Assembly: GCA_963995505.1 (NCBI GenBank)
Contig: OZ023186.1
Span: forward strand, 4,340,001-4,404,000
DNA length: 64,000 nt
From: Hypericum androsaemum
Taxonomy: Eukaryota; Streptophyta; Magnoliopsida; Malpighiales; Hypericaceae
Reading direction: 5' to 3'
Shown here one piece after another: positions 1 to 9,722 of this stretch. How positions within the stretch are numbered: the stretch's first letter is position 1; each line of letters opens with the position of its first letter. The translations under genes and the position numbers were made by a program. Below the pieces are notes generated by a model. That model saw only the letters and a program-made list of their open reading frames with translations, was not told the origin of the DNA and searched no databases.

Positions 1-479
1 TTATATCTGTTGGTACATCATTTAGGTTGGCCGGCCAGTTCCTTTGCAGCTACAGCACGTTGCCACTGTATGCTCTTGTGACGCAGGTACGCGACTGGTT
101 GAACTCCTCGCGATCAGTAACTTCGTATTCGTACTGCAGATCATGCGAGCATTTCTCGTATTCTTTTCGATTGTTTCAGATGGGTACGAACTACAAGGCT
201 GCATTGATACCGCAAAGGTTAAGGGACACGAGCACGGTAATGTCACTGGAGGAAGATGACCACCAAATGCTCGAAATACACGACGACGAAATAACCGAGA
301 TCGAGTTGCAGGCATCCTCCACCGTCGAGAGTCCTGCTCCGGTTGCGAACGAAGCTTCGAGCAGAGCCGGTACTCCGCTCCTGAGACCGTCCGCTTCAGT
401 TTCTCCGACCACGTCGAACTTTTACGCCGAAGGCTTTTGGAGATCCACGTCAATGCCAGCCAGAAGAGATAGAGTGTAG
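1..479 (+). CDS. MLO: MLO-like seven-transmembrane protein, C-terminal end (partial)
   Basis: Two exons of an MLO protein are visible; the rest lies left of the window. The first exon (about 26-86, after an acceptor ending TTTAG) encodes the last membrane segment with the family hallmark CSYSTLPLYALVTQ. A 93-bp intron (87-179, GT..AG) follows, then the last exon (180-479) encodes MGTNYKAALIPQR and a 99-residue cytoplasmic tail. The tail ends in a Ser/Thr-rich part with GTPLLRPSASVS, which I associate with the MLO4/11/14-like clade. MLO proteins are plasma-membrane proteins (calcium-channel activity has been reported) with roles in powdery mildew susceptibility or root and pollen tip growth. 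Odd point: after PQRLRDT the sequence goes straight to STVMSLEEDD, so the Trp-containing calmodulin-binding helix expected there is absent. Family assignment is strong; clade is inferred from memory of the tail. Confidence 0.88.
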   Translation, partial: ISVGTSFRLAGQFLCSYSTLPLYALVTQVRDWLNSSRSVTSYSYCRSCEHFSYSFRLFQMGTNYKAALIPQRLRDTSTVMSLEEDDHQMLEIHDDEITEIELQASSTVESPAPVANEASSRAGTPLLRPSASVSPTTSNFYAEGFWRSTSMPARRDRV

Positions 480-2130
480 TGTAAAACAGGGCATACCAAC
501 TTCAAATATCTGCTAAAATGGAGAAAGTTGACTTTTTCTCATGTCGATCCATATGTAACTTGTGTGTGTAATGAAATGAGATACTTACTTTGTAGAAAAA
601 CATAGTTGCTTGGGTGATGTAAAGTACATTAGTCAGAGTAATAATAGGAAGCGTACTGGCCTAAACTCATTTTTTTGTATAATCCAGATATGTATTCGAT
701 TAGAATTTGTAATAGTTAGTTTAGTGAATGTTCAAATACCGAAATTCTTCAAATCAATTCTTTGTTTGAAAATCAAGTATTGTATTTATATAAATCTCGT
801 CGAAATTGGTTGGGTTTGTACCGGTGATACCGAAATTCTCTATTGAGGATTACAATGATATCGAAGTATTAACCCGCACTTGACCTCTGACTCATTTTGA
901 ATACAAAGTAAAAAAATTGAAAAAAATATTACTTTAGAGAAGTTATTATATAAGAGAGGTTTACATTCCAAAAATATTAAAATTGAGTTTTTAAGAAATA
1001 AATATGTAAATAAGAATATATTATGTCATATATTAAAGTCACTTAAAATCTCGGTTTATAGCGCTATTCAAATGTTACACTCGATTGAGATATTTTTTTA
1101 CAACACGATGGCAATCAAAAAGAGCATTTGAAGACAATTGAGAAGATGAATGATGATGTAAAATTTATCAAAGAAATAAGTATAGCACAAGCTAGTATTT
1201 TAAAATATTTTTTGAATTCATAAAGTACGTTAAAAAAATATATTATTCAAAAATATCACTTTATGTGAAAATTTGGGACCACCATTTAGTACTAAAATTT
1301 TCTGAAAAAGTATTATTTATTACACTAGAGGAGTTATTAAAATTTAGCATTAGTCCGGACTCAAAGATGTTCTTACTATACAAGAGATCAATTTATAAAG
1401 ATTTTATTGTATAATAAATCTAAGGCTTAGAAATATGGCCAACAATAACAATGTATATATTCATAGGAAATCCTCGTGTTCAATTTAACTGGTTAATTTG
1501 GTTCTACTATTGTTATAGAATGTATATATTCTTAGATTTGGCTTGGAAATTATTCAATACAGATGTTCTGATTATGCGCAGTTATATAACCTGTAACCAG
1601 AAATTGGTTATTAGGTTGGGAGATGTAAGTTTATCCTTATGTTGTTTTGGTGCAAACTTTTTTGAATAAAATTTACTTATAAAAAAACATGATGAACCAT
1701 TAGCTCAAATCTAAGAACTCTGATACAAAATCTCCCGAAGTCACGTTCATATAAGAAATCTATATAAAAAAACAAGATTTGTTAAAATTCGTGAATGAAT
1801 CAAGTATCTTTAACTCAACCAAGAATTAAAAAAAATGTAGATTTATAAATCAGTTTTTATTTTATAAGTAGATTTGTAAATCAGTTTCCTAGATTAAATG
1901 AATTCCATCAGTAACCAACCAATCAAGCGGAACCGTTGTAATCACGGAGACAAGTTCCAGCTAGGACAGTTCTAAAACGGGAAGCAGACCAACCTAAATA
2001 GGAATAGAACACCACATGGAATTAAAAATGCTAGAACAAGAAATCCAACTAAACTAGACTAATTACTCCGAGTAATTTTTCGTAAAATCTTAACCGTTGA
2101 ATATACGAAGGGATTAGTCACATAGTGCAC
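480..2130. other. Intergenic, AT-rich, no gene seen
   Basis: This stretch follows the MLO stop codon and should hold its 3' UTR. Open frames here (for example 610-846 and 1451-1669) are short, AT-biased and without recognisable motifs. I see no repeat or transposon ends that I can support. Confidence 0.5.
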
Positions 2131-2133
2131 AAG

Positions 2134-2148
2134 TTATATATATGTATA
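2134..2148 (+). promoter_or_regulatory. TATA box of the SIN3-like gene
   Basis: A TATATATATG run lies about 80-90 bp upstream of the ATG at 2226, followed by a GA-rich leader (2203-2214). Spacing fits a plant core promoter with a leader of about 50 nt. Confidence 0.5.
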
Positions 2149-2225
2149 CATCGTAACCACACGCTCCACCAACACAAACTCAATTTTCTCAGGAAAATTA
2201 TCAGAGAGAGAGAGAATTGAAAGTG

Positions 2226-3374
2226 ATGGCGGCCGAGTTATGGAAGTTGATCGACCGGAAGTACTCGACCGTGTCGGAGTCGTTCCCGGAGATCCAATCC
2301 GGTGAGAGTCAGTTGGTGAAGCACAGTTTAATGGACCAACCTGAAAAGTATGCCATGTTTTGCCAGCTACTTCAAGTCGCCGGGGCCCGGATGGAAGGCG
2401 GTCCTGATGGCGACATTGAGAGGATCAAGCTTGCCCTTGAAAGGTATGGTGATTTGGGTTGTACCGAGTCTATTCGCCCTTCCTTGCGCTGCAAGTTTCG
2501 GGTTCTTGATAGGGTTTCTGGTGAACTTCCCGGATTGGTGGAAGTAGAAGCGGAAGACAGGGAATGTGGCTCCATGTCTGACCGTTCTTCGGATGAGGTT
2601 TCGAATGAGAAACCCGCGGAGGAGAAGGTTTCTGATGAATCTATGGGATTGGTGGAAGTGGAAGAAGGGGTAGATAATGAAGTTGTGAGCAAGTGGTGTG
2701 GTCTTCTTACCAAGGTTGGTGGAAAGTTGTCCGGTTCGGGGATCTGCAAGTATGGTTTGTTGAGACAATTGAGCAATTTCAACCTCGGATTGATCAACCG
2801 AGTTGAACTTGGCGCAGTTGTTACTGATATGATCAGGGAGTACCCAGATCTCATGCGCGAGTTTGTGCCACTTTTACCCCATGGAGATGGTTCGAATTCC
2901 GAGTGCTCATCAGAATTGGCCAAGGAGAATGGTACGAAGAGGAAGAGGAAGCGGGTCGCAGAGGCCCCTAGTCGAGGGAGGTCTCCGGTGGCGCGCAAGA
3001 GGGGCAGGAGAGCAGAGAAACAGAGGAGGGTGAGGTGCAGACAAATCACAGAAGATGAAGAGGACGACATGGGTTACTCGGACGTTCTTGAGGGCCAGCT
3101 GGCAGGAGCCCTTGCATATGCATCCCATATTTTACGTGGGCCATCCGATACGATTGAATGGAGCCACCACTTGGTAGCCAGGAAGGCATACTTCGAGCGA
3201 ATCGTCAAGGAGATTTATGGCAACGAAGGCCTGAAAGTCCTAGCTACGGTCGAAGAAGATCCTGCAAACACATTGCCGGTAGTGATAAGTAGGTTGCAGC
3301 AGAAAGAGCAGGAGCATAAAAACCGGAAGGATCAACTTCGCGCTCGTATAAGCGCACGAGCGTATGGAAAGTAG
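2226..3374 (+). CDS. SIN3/PAH-like protein, short intronless form
   Basis: A 382-residue, intronless protein. The start was set at the ATG at 2226 because the open frame upstream has no earlier ATG. Three parts recall the SIN3 transcriptional corepressor. Residues about 1-80 are helical with an EKYAMFCQLLQ segment. Residues about 150-220 end in INRVELGAVVTDMIREYPDL, which resembles the third paired amphipathic helix (PAH3). After a strongly basic stretch (about 225-265, KRKRKR and RKRGRR, a likely nuclear signal) comes a C-terminal part with EIYGNEGLKVLATV and NTLPVVISRLQQKEQE, resembling the SIN3 HDAC-interaction region. Full-length plant SIN3-like proteins exceed 1000 residues; PAH1, PAH2 and most of the corepressor domain are missing. 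The motif GLVEVE occurs twice in an acidic linker. It could be a processed, truncated retrocopy or a lineage-specific small SIN3-like protein. Nuclear function is inferred, not shown. Confidence 0.65.
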   Translation: MAAELWKLIDRKYSTVSESFPEIQSGESQLVKHSLMDQPEKYAMFCQLLQVAGARMEGGPDGDIERIKLALERYGDLGCTESIRPSLRCKFRVLDRVSGELPGLVEVEAEDRECGSMSDRSSDEVSNEKPAEEKVSDESMGLVEVEEGVDNEVVSKWCGLLTKVGGKLSGSGICKYGLLRQLSNFNLGLINRVELGAVVTDMIREYPDLMREFVPLLPHGDGSNSECSSELAKENGTKRKRKRVAEAPSRGRSPVARKRGRRAEKQRRVRCRQITEDEEDDMGYSDVLEGQLAGALAYASHILRGPSDTIEWSHHLVARKAYFERIVKEIYGNEGLKVLATVEEDPANTLPVVISRLQQKEQEHKNRKDQLRARISARAYGK

Positions 3375-3606
3375 AAGAAAGCATTGATAGATATGGTTGT
3401 TGTAAAGCAGAGGATCAATATTCTTCTTCTGCATTTTCTTTTTGTGGAAAGCTGAAACTAATGAAGTAGGTAGGATCTTTCTAATTTGCATAACCACATT
3501 TTGCAGATATCTTTAGTTACAATGCTCATTAGCCGAATTCGAGCCTAATATCGATATAGTCCTCGTGTTTGCCAAAAGATGTCATCTATATTTGACCTAG
3601 GTTGAT

Positions 3607-4074
3607 TCAAATATCACTGATATTCCCTCGTCGGATTAACCAGAATTCGAGTCTAATGTCGATATAGTCCTTTCTCATTCCATTTTGGCTCCTTAGTATA
3701 TTAAGCAGAGAGAATTGTGGTGGTGCAATCACCTTCTTCGTTGTTATTCGCAACATTCGATACAAGGGTGCATATGCACGCATGGAGTGCCATCCATGGT
3801 CATTGCCGTAAGCGTCGAATTCGGGGTTCGGAGATTGTGCGTTTGTCTGTGCAAGCTTACTCGTGCCGCTGTTAGCAACATCCGGTACATGGTGCGGAGG
3901 TGGTGCATTTGTCTCTGCAGACTCGCTCACAGCTTTTTTAGGCGGTCAGATCCGCTGCAAACGCTTTACGACAATGTCACGGCTATTGCCAAGCCCACCC
4001 GGGATGGTGCCAAGGAGGAACCCTGAACAGAACAGCAGTAAGAAACCTACGTAAACGAAGGAGAGTGAAGCCAT
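3607..4074 (-). pseudogene. Decayed small secreted-peptide-like gene
   Basis: Read on the minus strand from the ATG at 4074, the frame begins MASLSFVYVGFLLLFCSGFL, a typical hydrophobic signal peptide. It runs 42 residues to an in-frame TGA, then stays open for over 100 codons rich in Pro, Asn, Ser and His (PPPHHVPDVANSG). A TATA element lies about 58 bp upstream. Within the downstream part a block is repeated about 126 bp apart: the minus-strand text GTACCGGATGTTGCTAACAG has a diverged copy GTATCGAATGTTGCGAATAA that now sits in another frame. This suggests a repeat-bearing secreted peptide precursor broken by a stop and at least one frameshift. I do not recognise the family. Alternatively the first 42 codons alone are a functional short peptide. 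Confidence 0.4.
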
Positions 4075-4131
4075 TTTTGCAAGTATCTTACGTTTGTTTT
4101 CCTTTGGACATTAGCCAATGAGACTTTTCAA

Positions 4132-4141
4132 AGTATATATA
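4132..4141 (-). promoter_or_regulatory. TATA box upstream of the secreted-peptide-like frame
   Basis: The minus strand reads CTATATATACTT about 58 bp upstream of the ATG at 4074, leaving room for a short leader. Confidence 0.45.
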
Positions 4142-4572
4142 GCGATTCGGGTTCGTCGAGAAAGGGTCTTGTGTGCGTGTGGGTTTAATGCTTTAACAAT
4201 CAACAAGGAAAACCATATTTCCTGCTGTTTTTCTGCAGCTCCTAACAATTTAGTTGACTGATCTAAACCAACACAAAAAATGAGCCTCTAAACTCATATT
4301 ATATAGTTTAATTGACTATGTGGTTACAATACTTTGATCACTTAGCTGATAGAATTAACCGAAATTTACATGGAGCGAGTGGAACTCATTATCGAATTTC
4401 ATTGTCGATTTTGAGTACATGTCATGGATGTTATTTGCAGCCTTGATGACCTACTTGCCTCGTATGATCTTCGATGTAAATGATTACTTACTATAGTTAA
4501 TAAAATTCTATTTAAAAAAAAATCGGTGACAACATGCAACCAAATGAGATCTTCGATGGAAATGGACGAGTC
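4142..4572. other. Intergenic, nothing recognised
   Basis: AT-rich spacer. Open frames over it lack motifs and overlap the repeat element that follows. Confidence 0.4.
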
Positions 4573-4900
4573 AGGTCCTAGGAAACGGGGTTGGACTGGG
4601 TTCGGAATGGACCATTCTGAAATATTTGGATCAAAGTACACGTGGTGATTTTTTTTAAATAAATTAAAATACAGGAACAAAAATAAAAAATATTTTTGGC
4701 TGGGAATTATCAACATGCCATTATCGATAACTGGGTATGCCATTATCGTACCCGCGTGTCATTATCAATAACAGGACATACCACTATCATAACCAAACAT
4801 GTCATTATCAGAATATAAATATACTATTATCGGTACTTTCAGTCCGAACGGTCCATTAGCCCCTAACCCAATCCACGCGGCTAGGAAACGTGGGGGGTTG
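4573..4900. mobile_element. TIR-like element with minisatellite core (copy 1)
   Basis: The left end carries TTGGACTGGGTTCGGAATGG. The right end carries, on the opposite strand, GGATTGGGTTAGG followed by ATGGACC and CCGTTCGGACTGAAAGTAC. Between them are about six degenerate copies of a unit of roughly 22 bp built on ATGCCATTATCGATAAC (4712-4832). The same ends occur at 54855-55328 with a different core unit, which makes these two members of one family. Ends are approximate and no target duplication is clear. Confidence 0.5.
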
Positions 4901-5526
4901 TGGTCGCCACTAACAATTACGTTACCGAATCTGACATTTTCACATTCTATATCCAAAAAATATATTCGACATTTTCAGCTGTAAAAGCACAATCCCCTAC
5001 CAAATAAAAACTACACCGTATTTGACAGTAAGTTAATCTAAATCAGGTTTTGATTTTTGTTGTAAAACTTTGTATCGTGCACCATGCCAATTCAATTAAA
5101 ACTTATCTTTTATGATTTTATAAACTATAAAGTAATATATTTTTTCAAAAACTAGACATCGTATTTCATATAAAATGACATGAAATAAGAATATAATTTT
5201 TAAAAACAAAGTTAAAAATTACATATTTTATTTTAAAAAAATATATTTGTTTTTTTCGATTGAAGTTTAAGCTTTACCTAGCTTTAACAGTGATCATAAT
5301 TAGAAACTCACAATTACTATCGTAGTAGTTTAACCGACTAATTTCAATTTTCAGGGCTGTAGAAATCTATCATCACTAAATTCAGCACGTGGTCAAGTTT
5401 TGATCCCATTTTTCAACCTCTAGCAAACACTTAATTAAGATTCACAAAGCATCAAATCAAGCTCCAAATCTCGGCCTAACCCACTTTCAAAGTTCGAAAA
5501 TCCCAAAGTTTCAAAGAAAAAATAAA
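4901..5526. other. Intergenic, AT-rich, no gene seen
   Basis: No convincing open frame, RNA gene or repeat found up to the start of the Mutator-like element. Confidence 0.4.
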
Positions 5527-7095
5527 GGACAAATTACTCTCACGTCCCTGACCTTTAGTCACCCTCCCCCTAAGGTCCCTCACTTTTGGAAAATGATTGT
5601 CCCGTCCCTAAGTTTTGATGATAATAGACTCTCGGGTCCCTGGAGTCGGAATATTCCTTTTTCTCCGGTGAACCCCCACTTGAAATGACCAAAACACCCC
5701 TCTCACTTAAAAAACAAAAAAAATCCTCTCTCCTCCTACCTTCTACCTTCAACTCTTTCTTCCTCACACTTCATCTTCTTTTTTCCACATTCAATCAAAA
5801 TCAAAACTTAATTTTGAACACTCTCTAAATTATTTAGAAAGAATCAAAACTTGAACAACCCTAATTTTGAAATCCAAAACAATTTCCAAACTCAAAAAAT
5901 GCAAATTTTAATGAATTCATCAAAAATTAGGATTATTTAAATTTGCCAGTTAAAACTCTAAATCAATCCTTCACTTCTGTTATTGAAAAGCCAATTAAGC
6001 TACCAAGCAGAAAATTACCAGCAAGTCATTTAACCCAGGAGCTGGAATCTCAACGAACCCACAAATTGGAAGTGAACAAGATGCAGAAGTTTGGAGCTTG
6101 GTCTTGGGGAAAAAAATTATATCAAGACAAACGTGGACTTCCGGAATCGATGAAAGGGCCTTGAAGAGAGCTTACTCGTTATCTCCAGTAAAGGGAGGTC
6201 AATTTTCATCTGGATCTCCGCCGTCCTGGGTCCCTGACTGGCCAGAATCTCCGCCGTCGAATCTCGGCTGCGAACGTCATGATGTAGAAGGGGCGGCGTA
6301 CGGAGGGTCGGATCTCGGCCGCGAATGTCACGATGTAGAACCCCTTGATTTCGTAGACCCGTACGTCGTGAACGCCCACTTGTTCACCGCCCCCGCCTCT
6401 GTCCGCCGGCCTCACGTTTCCAGTGCCTCCAGGTGACTCCCGCTTCTCTCTCCGTTAGGCTTTTCATTTTCTGGAAACGAGGGTGAATCCTCTTATAGGG
6501 TTCTTGGCCCCGAAACAATGGAACATGAACTTTATCCTTTTCTTTTTCCCTTCTTTCAATTAACGATGAATCCTCGCAGTTCCCAATTTCGTGCTTTGTT
6601 TCTTTTCACTTTCTGGAAATACTTGTTGGAATTTTTACGTATTTCATTTTGACTTCTCAGCTCAGGTTTAACCCCATTTTAATCATGTCTCTATGAGAAA
6701 TTTGTGTTCATGTTCATGTTCTCTGTAACAAGTGGAAATTCATGTTCATTGTTCCAATCCCAGATTCAATCACTCTTCTTTTTTTAGTTAGAATTCAAGC
6801 ACTCTTCTTTATGTGGAGAAGTTATTTTTTAAGTGGGAGGACCATTTGATTTAGTTTGGAGATGGAAGATGAATTGGGGAACAAGATGAAAGGAGAGAGA
6901 TTTTTTATTTTTTAAGTGGGAGAGGTATTTTCGTCTTTTCAAGTGGAGGTTTGCCGGAAAATATGGAATATTTTGGCACCAGGGACCCGAGAGTCTATTA
7001 TCATCAAAATTTAGGGACGGTACAATCATTTTCCAAAAGTCAAGGACCCTAAGGGGAGGGTGACCAAAGCTCAGGGACTTGAGAGTAATTTGTCC
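5527..7095. mobile_element. Mutator-like element (MULE) with about 190-bp terminal inverted repeats
   Basis: The left end, starting GGACAAATTACTCTCACGTC, is repeated inverted at the right end (6904-7095) over about 190 bp at roughly 85-90 percent identity by eye. Both arms include GACTCTCGGGTCCCTGG. The element is flanked by AAAAATAAA (5518-5526) and AAAAATATA (7096-7104), 8 of 9 bases alike, as expected of a 9-bp Mutator target duplication. There is no transposase. The interior (about 5940-6900) is GC-richer and contains open, exon-like sequence, including a 51-bp direct duplication at 6261-6360 around ATCTCGGCTGCGAACGTCAT. This suggests captured host sequence (Pack-MULE); the donor gene is not recognised. 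Confidence 0.75.
6261..6362. repeat. 51-bp tandem duplication inside the MULE
   Basis: ATCTCGGCTGCGAACGTCAT at 6261 recurs as ATCTCGGCCGCGAATGTCAC at 6312. The period of 51 bp equals 17 codons. On the minus strand both copies encode a FYI(V/M)TFAAEIR motif, so the duplication keeps a frame open on that strand. Confidence 0.7.
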
Positions 7096-7159
7096 AAAAA
7101 TATATCGAATAATCTCGCAAACAACACCATCGAAACGGCGCCGTACAAGGCCACGAAAC

Positions 7160-7552
7160 ATGTCCCTCGACCACGCATCCACCACCCCAGCGCCGTACAA
7201 GGCCGGGCGGAGGCGGAGACGGTTACTACTGGCGGTGTGCTCCACGATCCTCCTCCCTCTCGTATGCGCCATCTTCCCGCTCCTCTTCCTCTCGAAGCTC
7301 CTCCTGAGGACCTGTCGTAAGCGGAGCGGCGACGACGACATCCTCCGCCACGTCTCGGACGACCGGGCGCTCGAGGAGGGCGGTCGTCGGGACGAAGAGG
7401 AGAGAGAGGAGGAAGTCGGGCTGCTGCTTCTGCAGCGCTACTTGGAGGACCAAATCAGGCTCGCCGGATCGGTCTACGATTGCGGCGACGACGATCGCGT
7501 TGACTTCGACGGTGGCGATTGCAAGGGAGGCGGCGGTGAAGGGCATTATTGA
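7160..7552 (+). CDS. Small single-pass membrane protein, uncharacterised
   Basis: A 130-residue, GC-rich open frame. It starts at the ATG at 7160 (MSLDHASTTPAP), has a basic patch GRRRRR at residues 17-22, and then a long hydrophobic segment (about 23-50) that fits one transmembrane helix with the basic side cytosolic. The rest is acidic with an EEEREEEVG stretch, a possible amphipathic helix LLLLQRYLEDQIRLAG, and a Gly/Asp-rich end. Codon use is GC-rich and unlike the AT-rich surroundings, which supports coding. I do not recognise a family. The MULE ends only 64 bp upstream of the ATG, so it has replaced or displaced the native promoter. The alternative is a gene fragment without function. 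Confidence 0.6.
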   Translation: MSLDHASTTPAPYKAGRRRRRLLLAVCSTILLPLVCAIFPLLFLSKLLLRTCRKRSGDDDILRHVSDDRALEEGGRRDEEEREEEVGLLLLQRYLEDQIRLAGSVYDCGDDDRVDFDGGDCKGGGGEGHY

Positions 7553-8275
7553 CTTTTTATTGTCTTTTAAGGGACATTTTTTATGTTTCTTTTTTAAACA
7601 AAAAAATATTTTTGATCTCTCTTCTGATAATGGTTAGTTAGTAAATAATTTTTGTTACATTTGTTTGTTTAACTTTTTTTATTCGGTGTAAATTTACGGG
7701 TGAAAGTATACACTATAGTGGTCATATTTTAAGAGTGATTTTTTCTAATATATATTTTTTGTATTTGTAAAATTTGAATTCAAATTATTATTAAACGAAT
7801 CTAAATCTCTATCTCGATCAATTATTATTATAACATGTACAGTCAGTTTGCCATATTTATTTGGCCATTTTTTTTTGTCTCTATTTGGTGAAATCTACGA
7901 GTTCTTGATTACTAACAATATAATCAATAACGATCGGAAGTCTAGCATTCAGGTTTGGAGATAATTATGGTTATGCAATATACTTGAAATTTCTTTTTTG
8001 CGTTGATTACAAATTGGTCCTATTCAATTACTGAAGTACTAATACTTCTCACCACTTCTAATAACATAGCATTAAATGGCAGACCAAAAATCATTAACTT
8101 CTATTAATTCTAATTTTATTAGAGCAAATTTTAACACAGCCTTTTGGAGTTCTAATTAGAACTAATTATACTAACGCTTTTTTTTAAAATAAATTATATT
8201 CTCACGTGGATAAGTTTATTTGTAAATAATTTGTTAGAACTCATTCGTAAATGAAATAGCTTCCAAAGTACTTGG
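7553..8275. other. Intergenic, AT-rich, nothing recognised
   Basis: Should contain the 3' end of the small membrane-protein gene. No other feature could be supported. Confidence 0.4.
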
Positions 8276-9722
8276 GAGCAGATTTAGTGGGGATTAGCCT
8301 AGTCCCTACTTTTGGGGACTAAAGGGAGTACGGTGGTAATCTAGTTAATAATAAATCAATCAGGGTAATATTAAAAAATTAATAAAAAATAATTCAAACT
8401 AAAAAATTATGGATACTAGACTTATTTATGAAAATATTAAAAAGATAAAAAAAATAAAAACCAATAGGGATAAGAGAACGTGAATGACTCTTCACATTCC
8501 ATAAAGAATGACTTTTCACATTCCAACATCACTTCAAAAATCCTAATTTTTTTCAAAAATGCTCATTCCATAGGATGCCTTTGAAACAAATACATCTAGA
8601 TCAAATATCAAAAGTAAGTCTTATGAAAGTTAGTCTTCCGGTATTTTTTCCACTAAAATCTGAGTTACATTTGTAAACCAATATCAATACACATGCAAAC
8701 TAATATCACTACATTCGAAAACCAATATCACCACATTCGAAAACCAATATCACTACATCTGAAAACCAATATCACTAAATCTGAAAACTAATATAAATAC
8801 ACATGCAAACCAATGTCACTACATTCGAAAACCAATATCATTACATTCGAAAATCAATGTCACTACACATGCAAACCAATATCACTACATTCAAAAACCA
8901 ATATCAATACATACTCAAACCAATATCAATACATACTCATACCAATATCATTATAGACTAAAGCCAATATCAATACAGACTTAAACCAATATCAATACAT
9001 ACTCAAACTAATATCATTACAGACTAAAACCAATCTTTTTGCAAAACACAGTAAGCCCTATAAATGGTGAAGTCAAGCGACATCAAGGATAAGGAGTAGT
9101 CGTCGACGAAGAAGTGCTACGAGATGGTGGACGGCGAAAAGATCCTGGGTTTGTCGATCGAGGGTGGTGAGTGGACGACCGATCGCCAGTCACTGTGCTC
9201 GTCACAGGCTCGCCGTCGGGCTCGTCGCACTTGTCGAGCTTGAAGACGTGGAGGACACGGCAGCGGGAGGCGGTGAGGAGCTTGAGCGGTAAAATTTTTT
9301 ATCCTAAAGTGGATGTTGTCGTCTTGGCTGAATCGGGAAGAAGATTGGATTCACGAAAAATGGAGAGGAGAATTGAGAGAAGAGGGTGTTGGCGGCTTGG
9401 CTTGGCTGAATGGGGGCTCCCAGGTGTTTGGATTTTTTTTTTGAAATCTGGGAGAGGAAGAGACTTTATTTTAGAGGCAGGAGAGAGGAGAGGAAGAAGA
9501 AGAGGAAGAGACGTGGGAGATGGTGGGTTATGTTTAATTGGTATTTTTTTTTCAGAGAGTATTAACTGGGTATTTTTTGTGTAAAAAAGTAAAAAATGTC
9601 CCTAATTAGTTATTGACCATCATATTTAAATTTTTTTTTACAAACAAATCTGATGGTCCAAAATCTAATCCTCACCTAGAGACAAGATTTCTATAGTCTC
9701 TGCTCAATCCATCCTCTCTAAG
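8276..9722. mobile_element. Candidate TIR element with 21-bp minisatellite
   Basis: The left end (AGATTTAGTGGGGATTAG) and the inverted right end (GGATTGAGCAGAGACTATAG) are similar, and a third relative stands at 33905 (GGATTGAGTGGGGACTAAAG). The interior holds the tandem array at 8676-9040 and a GC-richer stretch (9060-9590) with a possible broken captured exon; its frame from ATG 9066 hits a stop after 11 codons. Ends and family are inferred from these similarities, and no target duplication was found. Confidence 0.4.
8676..9040. repeat. Minisatellite, unit about 21-22 bp
   Basis: About 17 degenerate copies of AAACCAATATCACTACATTC with variants (CACATGC, CATACTC, AGACTAA) at the end of the unit. 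AT-rich and non-coding. Confidence 0.85.

Noticed and set aside
22..453. 143-codon minus-strand frame
   Set aside because: Shadow of the MLO last exon; Ser/Arg-rich translation without motifs.
1451..1669. 72-codon hydrophobic frame
   Set aside because: AT-rich, no promoter or homology signs; chance frame in a spacer.
2372..3070. 232-codon minus-strand frame
   Set aside because: Shadow of the SIN3-like gene; Ser/Pro-rich complement of acidic and basic codons.
7226..7546. 106-codon minus-strand frame
   Set aside because: Complement of the GC-rich small membrane-protein gene; less protein-like than the plus-strand frame with a membrane helix.
8676..9040. CRISPR-like regular repeats
   Set aside because: Units are contiguous and degenerate with no unique spacers, and the window is a plant genome.
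9171..9584. 137-codon open frame on the plus strand
   Set aside because: Arg/Gly-rich, no motif, lies inside a candidate mobile element next to a minisatellite, and has a poor start. Kept only as possible captured sequence.
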